From Rheinheimera texasensis DSM 17496 (lineage in GTDB: Bacteria > Pseudomonadota > Gammaproteobacteria > Enterobacterales > Alteromonadaceae), in contig NZ_JONU01000008.1 of assembly GCF_000711985.1 (NCBI RefSeq), positions 124,001 to 188,000 of the forward strand: a stretch of 64,000 nt of DNA. Direction: 5' to 3'. How positions within the stretch are numbered: position 1 is the stretch's first letter; each line of letters begins with the position of its first letter. The notes beneath the pieces were generated by a model. The model worked only from the letters and a program-made list of their open reading frames with translations. It did not search any database and was not told where the DNA came from. The translations under genes were made by a program, and so were the position numbers. This document shows positions 19,144-30,132 of the stretch, piece by piece.

Positions 19144-20070
19144 ATGGCGAGAGAACAAGTAGGGGTGTGTGCAGAACCGAATCTGCACGGTTTGTTATTA
19201 CTGATGAATGCACTGGATGGCCACGAAAGTGCGGTTCGTCATGTGCTTGGTAGCATCCCCGGATTGATCCATAAACTGGCTGAACAATTTTCGGAAGCGA
19301 ATCTGAATGCGATCGTGGCCATCGGGTCCGGCTATTGGCATTCATTGTACCCGCACGCACGTCCGGCAGATTTTCAGCCATTTTCTCCACTTTCTGTTGA
19401 TGACCTGGCCATGCCAGCCATCCCTTATGATGTGCTGCTGAAGATCCGCGCCGATCGCTATGACGTGTTGCACCTGGCGATTCAGCAATGTTATCAGTTG
19501 TTGATGCCGCATTTGGAATTGGTTGAGCAGACCCATTGTTTCCGCTTTATGGACGGCCGTGATCTTACTGGTTTTATCGACCAGCCTCTGCCTCCGCGCG
19601 GACGGAAAAAACGGGAACTTGCCTTAATCAATGAAAATCAACAACCAGAGTTTGCGCAGGGCAGTTACCTGTTTTATCAGCGCTACCGCCTTGATTTAAA
19701 CCGCTGGCAACAATTAACCCAAGCTCAGCAGGAAGCGATTATCGGGCAGAGGAAGCTGGACGGTCAGCAGTTACCGACCGCGCAGCTGCATGAACACAGT
19801 CATGCAGTAAAGGCCGCTGTAATGGATGCATTCGGCCAGTATTACCCTTTAGTGTTTCAGAACATGCCGTATGGCCAGTTAAAATCACAGGGCTTAGTGA
19901 TTCTCGCATGTTCAGCAGATCCTTCAGCCTACCTGGCGTGGCTTAGTCGCCGGCTTGGTGATGCTGCGGGTCAGAATTATGATTTGTTGCTGGATTATGT
20001 ACAGGCAGACAGTGGTGCAGCTTTTTTTGCACCATCTGTCAGTTTCTTGGAGGATTGTGCGACGTTGTAG
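19144..20070 (+). CDS. DyP-type peroxidase homologue with altered active site
   Basis: 308 aa, aligned by eye with Shewanella DyP protein TyrA over its length (REQVGVCAEPNLHGL, MDGRDLTGFID, MPYGQLKSQGL, AAFFAPSVSFLED). The catalytic Asp146 of GFID and the proximal haem ligand His220 (HSHAVK) are present. Two usually invariant features are changed: the Gly after Asp is Gln (GFIDQP instead of GFVDGTENP), and the distal arginine preceding QxMPYG is Phe238. These changes predict weak or no ordinary peroxidase activity, though haem binding may remain. No signal peptide. It starts 76 bp after the UvrY/CRP-like box and converges on argR. Confidence 0.85.
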   Translation: MAREQVGVCAEPNLHGLLLLMNALDGHESAVRHVLGSIPGLIHKLAEQFSEANLNAIVAIGSGYWHSLYPHARPADFQPFSPLSVDDLAMPAIPYDVLLKIRADRYDVLHLAIQQCYQLLMPHLELVEQTHCFRFMDGRDLTGFIDQPLPPRGRKKRELALINENQQPEFAQGSYLFYQRYRLDLNRWQQLTQAQQEAIIGQRKLDGQQLPTAQLHEHSHAVKAAVMDAFGQYYPLVFQNMPYGQLKSQGLVILACSADPSAYLAWLSRRLGDAAGQNYDLLLDYVQADSGAAFFAPSVSFLEDCATL

Positions 20071-20080
20071 CGCGAATAAC

Positions 20081-20548
20081 CTAAACTTTTTCGAATAATT
20101 CAGTGACTTTTTTCAGGGTGAAATTAATATTTTTCACGCTCGTTGGCGCAATAAAAATGGTGTCATCTCCGGCAATAGTACCAAGCACACCCTCTGCTTT
20201 ACCCACAGAATCTAACAATCTTGCTATAAGCTGTGCCGCACCGGGACTGGTGCGGATAATAATCATCACATCATTATGTTCAATATCGAGGACCAATTGA
20301 CGCAACGGGCTTTTTGTCGTCGGCACCCCTAATTCTGGTGGCAGACAATAGACCATTTCCTGGCGGGCGTTGCGTGTCCGGACTGCGCCAAACTTACTGA
20401 GCATGCGGGAGACTTTCGACTGACTGACGTTGTCAAAACCTTCAGACTTCAGAGCATCCACGATATCACTCTGGGAACCGAATCGTTCTTCTTTCAGCAG
20501 CGCCTTGAATGCCTGGATCAACGCTTCCTGTTTGGTTTGTTTGGTCAT
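20081..20548 (-). CDS. argR: Arginine repressor
   Basis: 155 aa. The N-terminal winged helix carries [20 protein letters not shown]; the C-terminal hexamerisation and arginine-binding domain carries [15 protein letters not shown] and [13 protein letters not shown]. ArgR represses arginine biosynthesis when bound to arginine and also assists plasmid dimer resolution in enterics. ATG 20548 is chosen because the protein then begins at the family position; the longer frame adds 19 unrelated residues. Divergent from mdh, an arrangement common in gammaproteobacteria. I could not make out a convincing ARG box pair in the 254-bp gap. Confidence 0.96.
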   Translation of the reverse strand: MTKQTKQEALIQAFKALLKEERFGSQSDIVDALKSEGFDNVSQSKVSRMLSKFGAVRTRNARQEMVYCLPPELGVPTTKSPLRQLVLDIEHNDVMIIIRTSPGAAQLIARLLDSVGKAEGVLGTIAGDDTIFIAPTSVKNINFTLKKVTELFEKV

Positions 20549-20802
20549 ATGCACCGGATAATCGTGTAGTTTAAATCGAAAAAGTCGTATATGAGAGCAT
20601 ACCATAACAAAACAGGCTGCCGGATCCAGAGAATTATTTTTGCTGCCTGCTGATTTCGCAGGTGATTTCTTTCTGGCTGGGGGAAATAGTAAAACTGATT
20701 AAATAATGTGCTGCTACTTTGGTATAAGTCATTTGTAATTTGCGCTGTATTTCAGTATTGTTGGCGCGTTTTTTTCGGTGAACCGTTAATTGGGAGAGAA
20801 GC

Positions 20803-21741
20803 ATGAAAGTTGCCGTTTTAGGTGCTGCTGGTGGTATTGGTCAGGCCTTATCATTATTACTGAAGTTAAATCTGCCAGCTGGTACTGATTTAGCTTTGTA
20901 CGACCTGGCTCCGGTTACGCCAGGTGTCGCTGTAGACTTAAGCCATATCCCAACCGCGGTAAAAGTGACGGGCTATGGTAAAGATGATTTACACACCGCA
21001 TTAGCTGGTGCTGATGTCGTGATGATCCCGGCAGGCATGCCACGTAAACCAGGCATGGACCGCTCAGACCTGTTTAATATCAATGCCGGTGTCGTGAAAA
21101 CATTGGCTGAAGCTATTGTGCAGCAGTGTCCAAAGGCTCTGGTTGGTATTATTACTAACCCGGTAAATACAACTGTTGCAATCGCAGCTGAAGTTTTCAA
21201 AAAAGCCGGTATCTACGATGCAAAACGCTTGTTCGGTGTTACAACACTGGATGTTATCCGTGCTGAGACATTCATCGCTGAATTAAAAGGCAAAAACCCG
21301 GCTGAACTGATTGTTCCGGTGATTGGCGGCCACAGCGGTACCACTATTCTGCCTTTATTGTCACAAGTTAAAGACGTGACATTCACAGATGAAGAAGTTG
21401 CTTCACTGACTTACCGCATCCAAAATGCCGGTACTGAAGTAGTTGAAGCTAAAGCCGGTGGCGGATCAGCAACATTGTCTATGGGTCAGGCAGCAGCACG
21501 TTTCTGCGTATCTTTAATTAAAGGTCTGCAAGGCGAATCAGTGACCGAGTATGCCTACGTTGAAGGTAACGGTGAACATGCCCGTTTCTTCGCTCAGCCA
21601 ATAGTGCTGGGTAAAAATGGCGTTGAAGCCCTGTTAGATATCGGCACTTTAAGTGCTTACGAGCAGAAAGCAATGAACGATATGCTGCCAACTTTAAAAG
21701 CAGATATCGTGCTGGGCGAAGAGTTCGTCAACAAAGCGTAA
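20803..21741 (+). CDS. mdh: Malate dehydrogenase (NAD-dependent)
   Basis: 312 aa, the same length as E. coli Mdh. NAD-binding [15 protein letters not shown] at the start, substrate Arg residues in [16 protein letters not shown], and the catalytic His in [12 protein letters not shown]. It oxidises malate to oxaloacetate in the TCA cycle. A GGGAGAG ribosome site precedes the ATG. Divergent from argR, convergent with ispB; a bidirectional terminator lies between. Confidence 0.97.
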   Translation: MKVAVLGAAGGIGQALSLLLKLNLPAGTDLALYDLAPVTPGVAVDLSHIPTAVKVTGYGKDDLHTALAGADVVMIPAGMPRKPGMDRSDLFNINAGVVKTLAEAIVQQCPKALVGIITNPVNTTVAIAAEVFKKAGIYDAKRLFGVTTLDVIRAETFIAELKGKNPAELIVPVIGGHSGTTILPLLSQVKDVTFTDEEVASLTYRIQNAGTEVVEAKAGGGSATLSMGQAAARFCVSLIKGLQGESVTEYAYVEGNGEHARFFAQPIVLGKNGVEALLDIGTLSAYEQKAMNDMLPTLKADIVLGEEFVNKA

Positions 21742-21755
21742 TTACCGCATTGAAT

Positions 21756-21787
21756 AAAAAGCCAGCGAAAGCTGGCTTTTTAGTTTT
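21756..21787 (+). terminator. Bidirectional terminator between mdh and ispB
   Basis: AAAAAGCCAGC, GAAA loop, GCTGGCTTTTT: 11-bp stem with T tracts on both strands, able to end both mdh and the converging ispB. Confidence 0.88.
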
Positions 21788-21805
21788 TAAAAGCGGTTTG
21801 CATCA

Positions 21806-22777
21806 TTAATGCGAGCGTTCGACGGCGATATCTGCCAACGTTAACAATGCGTCTTTGTACGGGCCGTCGGCCAAAAAGGCGATAGACTGTTTGGCAAGCT
21901 CTGCTTCCTGCTCTGCCAGCCTTCTGGTGTAACCAAAGGCGTCTGTGTCATGCATAGCAGTCATAATAGCGTCAAAGTGCTGAAGACCATTACTTTCCAG
22001 TATTGCCTCGCGGATCAGTGCTTGCTGGGCTTCTGTACCGTGTTTTAAGGCATGGATAAGTGGGAGTGTGGGTTTGCCTTCGGCCAAATCGTCGCCGATA
22101 TTTTTACCCAGGTCTGCGACATCAGCCTGATAGTCGAGCACATCATCAATCAGTTGAAATGCTGTACCTAAGTGGAGGCCATACTGGCGCATAGCTTCCG
22201 TTGTGGCCGGGTCTTTGTCAGAGAGCACAGCAGCAAGTTCTGTGGCAGCTTCAAACAAACGGGCAGTTTTGCAGTAGATGACCTGCATATAACTTTGTTC
22301 GGTTGTATCCGGGTCATTCACATTCATCAGCTGCAGGACTTCGCCTTCAGCAATGACGTTGGTGGCATCAGCCAGAATTTGCATGACCCGCATGCGTTCC
22401 AACGACACCATCAACTGGAAGGCTCTGGTATATAAAAAATCACCAACCAGCACGCTGGCCTGGTTGCCAAAAACCGCATTTGCAGTCTCTTTCCCGCGTC
22501 GTAGCATAGACTCGTCGACAACGTCATCATGCAACAATGTTGCGGTGTGAATAAATTCAATGATGGTTGCCAGTGTCACATGCTGGCTTCCCTGATAACC
22601 CAGTGCTCTGGCAGCAAGAACAGCCAGGAGGGGGCGCAAACGCTTGCCACCACTGTTGACAATGTAGATGCCCAACTGATTGATCAGAGCAACGTCAGAA
22701 TTCAGCTGAGAAAAAATATGTTCATTCACAGCGGCCATATCTTGTTGGCTTAACAAGCGGATTTCATCGAGCGTCAT
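21806..22777 (-). CDS. ispB: Octaprenyl diphosphate synthase
   Basis: 323 aa trans-polyprenyl synthase. Both aspartate-rich motifs are present: LLHDDVVDESMLRRG and FQLIDDVLDYQAD; GGKRLRPLLAVLAAR precedes the first. It extends farnesyl diphosphate to the C40 chain used for ubiquinone and menaquinone side chains. Divergent from rplU-rpmA-obgE, as in E. coli. Confidence 0.96.
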   Translation of the reverse strand: MTLDEIRLLSQQDMAAVNEHIFSQLNSDVALINQLGIYIVNSGGKRLRPLLAVLAARALGYQGSQHVTLATIIEFIHTATLLHDDVVDESMLRRGKETANAVFGNQASVLVGDFLYTRAFQLMVSLERMRVMQILADATNVIAEGEVLQLMNVNDPDTTEQSYMQVIYCKTARLFEAATELAAVLSDKDPATTEAMRQYGLHLGTAFQLIDDVLDYQADVADLGKNIGDDLAEGKPTLPLIHALKHGTEAQQALIREAILESNGLQHFDAIMTAMHDTDAFGYTRRLAEQEAELAKQSIAFLADGPYKDALLTLADIAVERSH

Positions 22778-22891
22778 GCGGGTTCAGTTAATTCAGCAAA
22801 CCGGAGTGGCTGGATTCTACAACAACAAAGAAAGTGGCAAAACTAAAAACTCGATCCTTTTGTTGCCTGATGATCTTTTTAATATTTGTGC

Positions 22892-22920
22892 TTGCGGGGG
22901 TAGGGGAAATTGCGTACAAT
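22892..22920 (+). promoter_or_regulatory. Sigma-70 promoter of rplU
   Basis: TTGCGG, 17-bp spacer, TACAAT, followed by a GC-rich discriminator (TCGCGCCC) typical of growth-rate and stringently controlled ribosomal promoters. A similar TACAATTCGCGCCC sequence precedes rplU in enterics. Confidence 0.7.
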
Positions 22921-22987
22921 TCGCGCCCTGTGAATCTAATTAACACGCCCCCTCAGCGGCCGGCGTGATCTGTACGGAGTTCTAACT

Positions 22988-23296
22988 ATGTACGCGGTTT
23001 TCCAAAGTGGTGGTAAACAGCACCGTGTGACTGAAGGTCAAACCCTTCGTCTAGAAAAACTGGACTTAGAGATGGGTGCAAAGGTTGAGTTTGCTGCCCT
23101 GATGATTGTAAACGGCGACGATGTCAAAATCGGTACTCCAGTCGTTGAAGGCAGTAAAGTTACTGCGGAAGTGGTCGCACATGACCGTGGCGATAAAGTA
23201 AAAATCGTCAAGTTCCGTCGTCGTAAGCACTACCGTAAACAAGCTGGCCATCGTCAGTGGTTTACTGAAGTGAAAATTACTGGCATCAGTGCTTAA
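22988..23296 (+). CDS. rplU: 50S ribosomal protein L21
   Basis: 102 aa, full length. [18 protein letters not shown] at the start and the basic C-terminal block [20 protein letters not shown] bind 23S rRNA. First gene of the rplU-rpmA pair, 18 bp before rpmA. Confidence 0.98.
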   Translation: MYAVFQSGGKQHRVTEGQTLRLEKLDLEMGAKVEFAALMIVNGDDVKIGTPVVEGSKVTAEVVAHDRGDKVKIVKFRRRKHYRKQAGHRQWFTEVKITGISA

Positions 23297-23314
23297 TTTC
23301 AGGAGTAACGACTC

Positions 23315-23572
23315 ATGGCAAGTAAAAAAGGTGTAGGTAGTACACGTAACGGTCGTGATTCAGAAGCGAAACGCTTAGGTGTTAAGCGTTTTGGCGGTGA
23401 ATCAGTTCTGGCTGGTAACATCATCGTGCGTCAACGTGGTACTAAGTTCCATGCTGGCACCAACGTGGGTATCGGTAAAGATCATACGCTGTTTGCTTTA
23501 ACTGACGGTAAAGTGCAGTTTGAAGTGAAAGGCGAGCACAGCCGTAAATTCGTTAGCATCGTTAGCGAATAA
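23315..23572 (+). CDS. rpmA: 50S ribosomal protein L27
   Basis: 85 aa, full length. The core [20 protein letters not shown] is intact. The N-terminal tail that reaches the peptidyl-transferase centre reads MASKKGVG rather than the enteric MAHKKAGG, a mild variation of a usually conserved tail. AGGAG ribosome site before the ATG; a terminator follows. Confidence 0.98.
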   Translation: MASKKGVGSTRNGRDSEAKRLGVKRFGGESVLAGNIIVRQRGTKFHAGTNVGIGKDHTLFALTDGKVQFEVKGEHSRKFVSIVSE

Positions 23573-23590
23573 TTGCTGGATTCTTCGAAG

Positions 23591-23619
23591 AAACCCCGCG
23601 CAAAGCGGGGTTTTTTTTT
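23591..23619 (+). terminator. Terminator after rpmA
   Basis: AAACCCCGC/GCGGGGTTT stem with a 5-base loop and a run of nine T residues overlapping the 3' arm. Separates the ribosomal protein pair from obgE. Confidence 0.9.
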
Positions 23620-23723
23620 GCTTATCAATGAAATGAAACAGCATACTCTTGAAACATCGACCTTTGTTTTCGCAGTCCGGCGAGCATCGGTTTATAATGT
23701 TCGCAATGATTAAAGCAGGATAG

Positions 23724-24887
<1,164 letters not shown>

Positions 24888-24895
24888 GGTAGTTG

Positions 24896-25387
24896 ATGAT
24901 CCTGAGTCTGATAGCAGCAATGGCAGAAGACCGTGTGATTGGCCTGAATAATCAGATGCCGTGGCACATGCCTGCAGATCTGGCGCATTTCAAGCAAATC
25001 ACACTGGGTAAACCTGTAGTGATGGGACGCAAGACTTTCGATTCTATCGGCAAGCTATTGCCTGGACGGCGTAACATCGTGATCAGCCGTCAGCCAAAAC
25101 CGCAGGGTTTTACTGCGGATTGGCTGCAGAGCATTGATGCAGCGCTACAGTTATTGCAGGCGGAGCCCGAAGTGATGATTATCGGCGGCGCCGAATTGTA
25201 CCGGCAGTTATTACCAAAAGCTGATCGGCTCTACCTAACCGAATTTGCGCTCAAAGTTGAGGGCGATGCCTGGTTTCCAGATTACCGACAGGCAGGTGCC
25301 TGGCGTGTTAGTTCGCTGCAGGAACATCAGGCTGATGCCAAGAATCCGGTGAATTACCGTTTCTTGCAACTGGAACGGGAACGCTGA
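24896..25387 (+). CDS. folA: Dihydrofolate reductase
   Basis: 163 aa. LIAAMAEDRVIGLNNQMPWH at the N-terminus, VVMGRKTFDSIGKLLPGR for NADPH binding, and MIIGGAELYRQLLPKADRLYLTE later. It reduces dihydrofolate to tetrahydrofolate. ATG 24896 is preferred to the TTG one codon upstream; the GAGG ribosome site overlaps the obgE stop, so the two are probably translationally coupled, which is not the usual folA context in enterics. Confidence 0.97.
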   Translation: MILSLIAAMAEDRVIGLNNQMPWHMPADLAHFKQITLGKPVVMGRKTFDSIGKLLPGRRNIVISRQPKPQGFTADWLQSIDAALQLLQAEPEVMIIGGAELYRQLLPKADRLYLTEFALKVEGDAWFPDYRQAGAWRVSSLQEHQADAKNPVNYRFLQLERER

Positions 25388-25464
25388 AATTTCCAGCGTT
25401 GCGTATCATCTAACATGTTGCTACTATTAATTTTGTTTTGCTAATTCAGCCTCAGGGGTTGCCT

Positions 25465-25842
25465 ATGAAATTAATAAACGCCACGTTGTGCCTGTCGTTG
25501 GTCGCCGGATTATTGGTTGTTGCACCTGTCGCTCAGGCCCAGGAGCAGCTGGCAGCTTCAATGTGCGATTATGTCAAAGCAGATGATAAAAACCGTTTTC
25601 GTAAATTATTGTCTGACAACCGTTTGCGGTTGAGAAATATTTATGACGGTGTGGTGTGTGACGGTCTGTCGTTAATCCGGTTTGCCGTGAAGAGCAACGC
25701 TGCCGGTGCCGGTGAGTTCATCATCAAGCAGCTGCCTGCTGCACAAATTACCGCATCAGGTGATATTGCATGGGCCGAGTCCAATCATGCAGGTTCTGGC
25801 TTGATTGCCGTGCTGAAGGCTCGAGCCGGTGGCGGTGAATAA
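25465..25842 (+). CDS. Small periplasmic DUF3718-like protein
   Basis: 125 aa with a clear signal peptide (MKLINATLCLSLVAGLLVV ... AQA). The mature part starts around residue 26 and has two cysteines (MCDYVKADD and GVVCDGLSLIR) likely to form a disulphide. The KNRFRKLLSDNRLRLRNIYD and CDGLSLIRFA segments match the DUF3718 family of Alteromonadales as I recall it; function unknown. ATG 25465 has an AGGGG ribosome site; the upstream TTG is rejected. Single gene with its own terminator. Confidence 0.68.
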   Translation: MKLINATLCLSLVAGLLVVAPVAQAQEQLAASMCDYVKADDKNRFRKLLSDNRLRLRNIYDGVVCDGLSLIRFAVKSNAAGAGEFIIKQLPAAQITASGDIAWAESNHAGSGLIAVLKARAGGGE

Positions 25843-25855
25843 CAGCCCAGATGCC

Positions 25856-25883
25856 AAAAAGCCGTGCAATGCACGGCTTTTTT
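25856..25883 (+). terminator. Terminator after the DUF3718-like gene
   Basis: AAAAAGCCGTGC, AAT loop, GCACGGCTTTTT with a further T: 12-bp stem. Confidence 0.88.
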
Positions 25884-25962
25884 GTCTCTGACGTTTATAC
25901 CGCAGCTGCACTGTCAGAGCGCGCTTATTGCGCCGTAAGACGACTGGCAGAATTCAACTCAA

Positions 25963-25989
25963 TAAAAAAGGAGCCTTAAGGCTCCTTTT
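25963..25989 (-). terminator. Terminator of the chemoreceptor gene
   Basis: On the minus strand AAAAGGAGCC, TTAA loop, GGCTCCTTTT followed by TTATT; 20 bp after the stop of the chemoreceptor gene. Confidence 0.85.
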
Positions 25990-26008
25990 GTCGTTGTGCT
26001 TGTTAATT

Positions 26009-28021
26009 TTACACTTTGAATTGATCAACCGACAGACGCAGCTCTTCGGCAAGGCGGGCGACTTCATGGCTTGAGTCTGAAGTTTGTTCCGCGCCTGAAG
26101 CTGTTTCTTCAGCAATATTCACGATGGATTCCAGCAGTTTACTGATTTCATGTGAGACTTGATTCTGCTCTTTCGCGGCATGAGAGATTTGCTCACTCAT
26201 ATCGTGTGCCATGTGTACAGCGTGAGTGATGGAATCTAAAGCCTGATCCGCCACTTCAGTTTGCGCCACACAGTTTTCAGCCTGACGCTTGCCTTTGTTC
26301 ATTGCTTCTACCGCGGCATGTGCGCCGCTTTGCAACACTTGAATCATGGCCTGAATTTCTTGCGTAGAGCTTTGGGTTTTACTGGCCAGAGAGCGGACTT
26401 CATCAGCAACGACGGCAAAACCGCGGCCTTGCTCACCGGCCCGTGCCGCTTCTATTGCCGCGTTCAATGCCAGCAAGTTGGTTTGCTCTGCAATGCCACG
26501 GATCACGTCCAGAATGCTGCCGATAGACGCGCTGTCCTGATGTAATTTGTTGATAACTTTAGAAGCTTGCTCAACTTCTTGCGACAGCTGCAGAATCGTT
26601 TGCTTGTTGTTAGACGAAATGCCTTTCACGCGCTCAGCTTCGGCGTCAGCATGTTTGATTTCGGCCAATGCATCGTTCGAGCTTTGCAGCACACCTTGTG
26701 AGGTGCTGCTCATTTCAGTCGTGGCTGTGGCAGCTTGAGTTACCTGAGATTTCTGCTCACGGATCGCCGCAGTGGACTGCACTGTGATTGCTGAAGTCTG
26801 TTCAGATGCCGCAGCTAATTGCGTAGAGCGTGAAATGATGCCCTGGATAAGCTGGCGCAGGTTACCAATAACCTGATTACAGTTGCGTGCAAGTTCACCG
26901 AATTCGTCCTGAGCTGAGTCGTCGAGCTGTTTCGTCAGGTCACCGGAGGCAACTATACCCAGAATTTCATTCACTTTACCAAGTGGTGTGGTGATGCTGC
27001 TGCGTGTCCACAATGCAATCCCCGCAGCTGCTGCGAAAGAGAATGCCATTACTGCAAAAATTAATACGATAGCGCTGGTCACGCTGGATTCAGATTCTTT
27101 CTGGATTTCGCCGGCTGCTTCACGCGCTTTAGTCAGTAATTTGCTCAGTGCAGCACTGGCATCAATGGTTTGTTGTTCGGCAGTTGCTAACAACTTCGCT
27201 GCAGAAGCTTCTGCGGCCAGTTTATTAGCTTTTAATGTCAGGATACCATCGTCGCTGGTCAGTAAGTCATTGATCGCCGTAATTTTCTCATCAAGATCGG
27301 TCACCATGTCGACTGCGCTGCCGGCCTCACCTTTAATGATGGCCATTTTTGCGACAATGTCGTTCATCCGATTTCTGATCTCATTGCTGAGCGTTTCCGA
27401 GGTGTTCGCCGCGTTGGTACGGGTTAAATCAACTACAGTGCTCACCATTGAATTCAGACTGGTTTCCAGCACCGATGCTGCCTCGGCAGCTTTAGGGAAG
27501 CGACGGCTGACGTCACGGACGTCACTGAAATCGAGGATCAGCGATGCGGAGTCATCTGCGTTGCTTTCAAGATCGCCTAATTTGCTGTTGATGGCATCGC
27601 GTAATGACAAAGACTTTTTCAGTTCAGCGAACAACTTATTGCTGGTAGGCACAAATTCTTCATATTGAGTGCTGACCTCTTTGAAGCTTGCTGCTAATAC
27701 TGGCTCGTTGCCGACAACAGACTGTAGGCTTTTTGCTGCGGCGTCATAAGCAGATTTTTCGGCGGCAAATGCCGTTTCAAACGCAGTTATTTTTTTCACT
27801 TCATCGGTGTAAAACGCCTGCAGCGTGATTTTACTCATGATGACGAATTCGCTTTTCAGTGTCGCACTGTTCTCAAGCGCAGGGATGGAGATGGTATTAA
27901 CCTGGCTGGTGGAATCACTGATATTGTTCAGGCTGGAGTAGGAGGTAAGGCCGATGATCAGCAACAGCACTGATATCACACCAAAGCCGCCGATGATGCG
28001 CAATGCAACGGTTAACTTCAT
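26009..28021 (-). CDS. Methyl-accepting chemotaxis protein
   Basis: 670 aa. TM1 about 9-27, a long alpha-helical periplasmic sensor domain (28-313), TM2 314-338, HAMP about 339-393, and the cytoplasmic signalling hairpin with the highly conserved tip [20 protein letters not shown] followed by [15 protein letters not shown]. The sensor domain is helical and Ser/Ala-rich and has no recognisable Cache or PAS motif, so the stimulus is unknown; a four-helix-bundle ligand domain is likely. Orphan receptor with no che genes near. It has its own terminator. Confidence 0.94.
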   Translation of the reverse strand: MKLTVALRIIGGFGVISVLLLIIGLTSYSSLNNISDSTSQVNTISIPALENSATLKSEFVIMSKITLQAFYTDEVKKITAFETAFAAEKSAYDAAAKSLQSVVGNEPVLAASFKEVSTQYEEFVPTSNKLFAELKKSLSLRDAINSKLGDLESNADDSASLILDFSDVRDVSRRFPKAAEAASVLETSLNSMVSTVVDLTRTNAANTSETLSNEIRNRMNDIVAKMAIIKGEAGSAVDMVTDLDEKITAINDLLTSDDGILTLKANKLAAEASAAKLLATAEQQTIDASAALSKLLTKAREAAGEIQKESESSVTSAIVLIFAVMAFSFAAAAGIALWTRSSITTPLGKVNEILGIVASGDLTKQLDDSAQDEFGELARNCNQVIGNLRQLIQGIISRSTQLAAASEQTSAITVQSTAAIREQKSQVTQAATATTEMSSTSQGVLQSSNDALAEIKHADAEAERVKGISSNNKQTILQLSQEVEQASKVINKLHQDSASIGSILDVIRGIAEQTNLLALNAAIEAARAGEQGRGFAVVADEVRSLASKTQSSTQEIQAMIQVLQSGAHAAVEAMNKGKRQAENCVAQTEVADQALDSITHAVHMAHDMSEQISHAAKEQNQVSHEISKLLESIVNIAEETASGAEQTSDSSHEVARLAEELRLSVDQFKV

Positions 28022-28106
28022 ATGGAACTCCCAACGGGTTGGTCAACAATCGCCTTCAACAGCATCCGTACAATTGCAAGGGACCGGGATGGAACAAACC
28101 CAAGTA

Positions 28107-28919
28107 TTATAGTCTTTTTTCGTAGCCGGCAACACTAAAACGCTGTTGCGATTCAATACAATAGCATGTCAGAGCTTGCCCCCAGACACATCCGGTGTCC
28201 AGTGCGTGTATAGCGGAAACAGGTGAGTAACCCTGTAACGCCGCCCAATGACCAAAAAAGATCGTCGGGTGTTCTCTATCAGACCAGAAATGAAACCAAG
28301 GGGTCAACAGCGGATTGTCGGATAATTCGCCTTTCTGTTTTAATTCTAGGCGTCCGTCGGCAAAACAATAGCGCATACGGGTGCAACTGTTGATAGTGAA
28401 ACGGAGTTTATCCTGCTCATTCCGGGCTTCTGACCATAATTCTGGCTGGTTGCCATACATGATGGCGTAAAGAGAAGGTGCATCGAGCCGCAGGCAATCT
28501 TCGACGGCTTTGCAGGCCTCGATAGCAGTCGTGATGTCCCACTCCGGCGCCAAACCGGCATGCACCAGCAATAAGTTTTCTTCTGCATCAAAATGCAGCA
28601 ACGGTTGCTGTTGCAGCCAAAAGGCTAATTCAGCCAGATCCGGCGCCTGTAACAGCTCGTCTAACTGGTCAGCTGCAGTGATCCGGCCATAACCATGCAG
28701 ACTGGCGAGGAAATTCAGATCGTGATTGCCCAGCACCGTGATAGCCGCAGGGCCCAGATCCCTGACAAAACGCAGGGTTTGCAGAGATTTCGGGCCGCGG
28801 GCAATCAAATCGCCACAAAACCAGAGTTGGTCTTGTTGTGGGTCGAATTGGATGAGTGTCAGCAGTTGCTGTAACTGGTCAAAACAGCCCTGCACATCGC
28901 CGATGACATACCGGGCCAT
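28107..28919 (-). CDS. apaH: Bis(5'-nucleosyl)-tetraphosphatase, symmetrical
   Basis: 270 aa metallophosphatase. Motifs in order: GDVQGCFDQL, GDLIARGPKS, GNHDLNFLA, and C-terminal FGHWAALQGYSPV with ALDTGCVWG. It hydrolyses Ap4A to two ADP and can remove Np4 caps from RNA 5' ends. Last gene of the lptD operon; its ATG shares one base with the apaG stop (TGATG), showing translational coupling. Confidence 0.96.
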   Translation of the reverse strand: MARYVIGDVQGCFDQLQQLLTLIQFDPQQDQLWFCGDLIARGPKSLQTLRFVRDLGPAAITVLGNHDLNFLASLHGYGRITAADQLDELLQAPDLAELAFWLQQQPLLHFDAEENLLLVHAGLAPEWDITTAIEACKAVEDCLRLDAPSLYAIMYGNQPELWSEARNEQDKLRFTINSCTRMRYCFADGRLELKQKGELSDNPLLTPWFHFWSDREHPTIFFGHWAALQGYSPVSAIHALDTGCVWGQALTCYCIESQQRFSVAGYEKRL

Positions 28920-29290
28920 CAGTTCAGCACATTAGGGACAGCCAGACGGAACAGTGGGATTGGCGCTTCAAATAAATCCCCGTCTTTAGTTTGCATCTCA
29001 TAATGCCCTTGCATGGTACCGACCGGAGTCTCCAGTACAGCGCCACTGGTGTAGGTGTAACTGCTGCCGGGTTCCAGCTCTGGTTGTTCGCCAACCACAC
29101 CATCGCCGCGAACTTCAGTATGTTTGCCGTTGGCATCGGTGATAGACCAATAACGCCGCAGCAATTTGACGGGGCCTGCTGAATCATTGCGGATGGTAAT
29201 GGTGTATGCAAAAACAAAGCGCTCGGCAGCTGCGTCTGATTGCGCCGGGATATAAAAGGTTTCTACCTGAACCGGAACCTGATAAGTCAC
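28919..29290 (-). CDS. apaG: ApaG protein
   Basis: 123 aa, one fibronectin-III-like domain. [33 protein letters not shown] and [11 protein letters not shown] are the family core. Its biochemical role is not established. The start is GTG 29290, inside the GTGA that also holds the rsmA stop; the longer frame to 29350 overlaps rsmA and adds unrelated residues. Sits between rsmA and apaH as in E. coli. Confidence 0.95.
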   Translation of the reverse strand: MTYQVPVQVETFYIPAQSDAAAERFVFAYTITIRNDSAGPVKLLRRYWSITDANGKHTEVRGDGVVGEQPELEPGSSYTYTSGAVLETPVGTMQGHYEMQTKDGDLFEAPIPLFRLAVPNVLN

Positions 29291-30132
29291 TGTTCGTCTC
29301 CGTCGGCTGTAAGAGCTACACCCAAAGCATCTGGTCGCTGGGCCAGCCACTGTGCAACCCGGATAAACTCACTGACCGGCAGTTGTTCCGGCCGCAGGCC
29401 CGGGTCGATGCCGAGGGCCTCAATGTCACTGGCAGTCGCGAAGTTACTGAAGCAATTGCGCAGGGTTTTACGACGCTGATTAAATGCTTCCAGACAAACC
29501 CGATTGAGCACAGCCACCGGCACGTCGGCACGTTCTGCCACAGGTTTTGGAATAAGCCGGACTACAGCTGAGTCAACTTTTGGCGCAGGTTTAAACGCGC
29601 CCGGGCCCACTTCCACTACCGGAATGGCCTGACAAAAAAACTGTGTCATCACGCTCAAGCGGCCAAAAGTTTTGCTGCCGTGACCGGCGGTCATTCGCTC
29701 AACGACTTCTTTTTGCAGCATAAAATGCATGTTCTCGATGCAATCGGCAAACTCGAACAAATGAAACAACAGGGGGGTCGAGATGTTGTAGGGCAGGTTA
29801 CCAAAGACTTTTAATTTGCCATCTGCCGGCATCAGCTGACTGAAATCAAATTTCATCGCGTCGGTCTGATAAATCGTCAGTTTGTCGGCTAAGGTCGGGT
29901 GCTCACGCAGGCGCTGCGCTAAATCGCGGTCCAGTTCGACTACAGTCAGATGACCACAGCGTTCGGCCACAGGCTCGGTTAACGCACCAAGGCCAGGACC
30001 AATTTCGACCAGATGCTCGCCCGGTTTAGGCGCGATAGCTTTGACAATCCTTTCGATCACGGCTGGGTCGTGCAGGAAGTTCTGGCCAAATCGTTTCCGG
30101 GCCTGGTGCCCCATATGTACATTATCAGTCAT
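29287..30132 (-). CDS. rsmA: 16S rRNA (adenine-1518/1519-N6) dimethyltransferase
   Basis: 281 aa. [17 protein letters not shown] site [13 protein letters not shown], catalytic [12 protein letters not shown], and the C-terminal [10 protein letters not shown]. It dimethylates two adenines at the 3' end of 16S rRNA late in 30S assembly. Overlaps pdxA by 8 bp upstream and apaG by 4 bp downstream. Confidence 0.97.
   Translation of the reverse strand: MTDNVHMGHQARKRFGQNFLHDPAVIERIVKAIAPKPGEHLVEIGPGLGALTEPVAERCGHLTVVELDRDLAQRLREHPTLADKLTIYQTDAMKFDFSQLMPADGKLKVFGNLPYNISTPLLFHLFEFADCIENMHFMLQKEVVERMTAGHGSKTFGRLSVMTQFFCQAIPVVEVGPGAFKPAPKVDSAVVRLIPKPVAERADVPVAVLNRVCLEAFNQRRKTLRNCFSNFATASDIEALGIDPGLRPEQLPVSEFIRVAQWLAQRPDALGVALTADGDEQ

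Noticed and set aside
28107-28919. Loss of activity in ApaH because motif I reads GDVQG rather than GDVHG
   Set aside because: The Gln form is, as far as I recall, common in ApaH of Pseudomonas and relatives, and all other motifs are intact.
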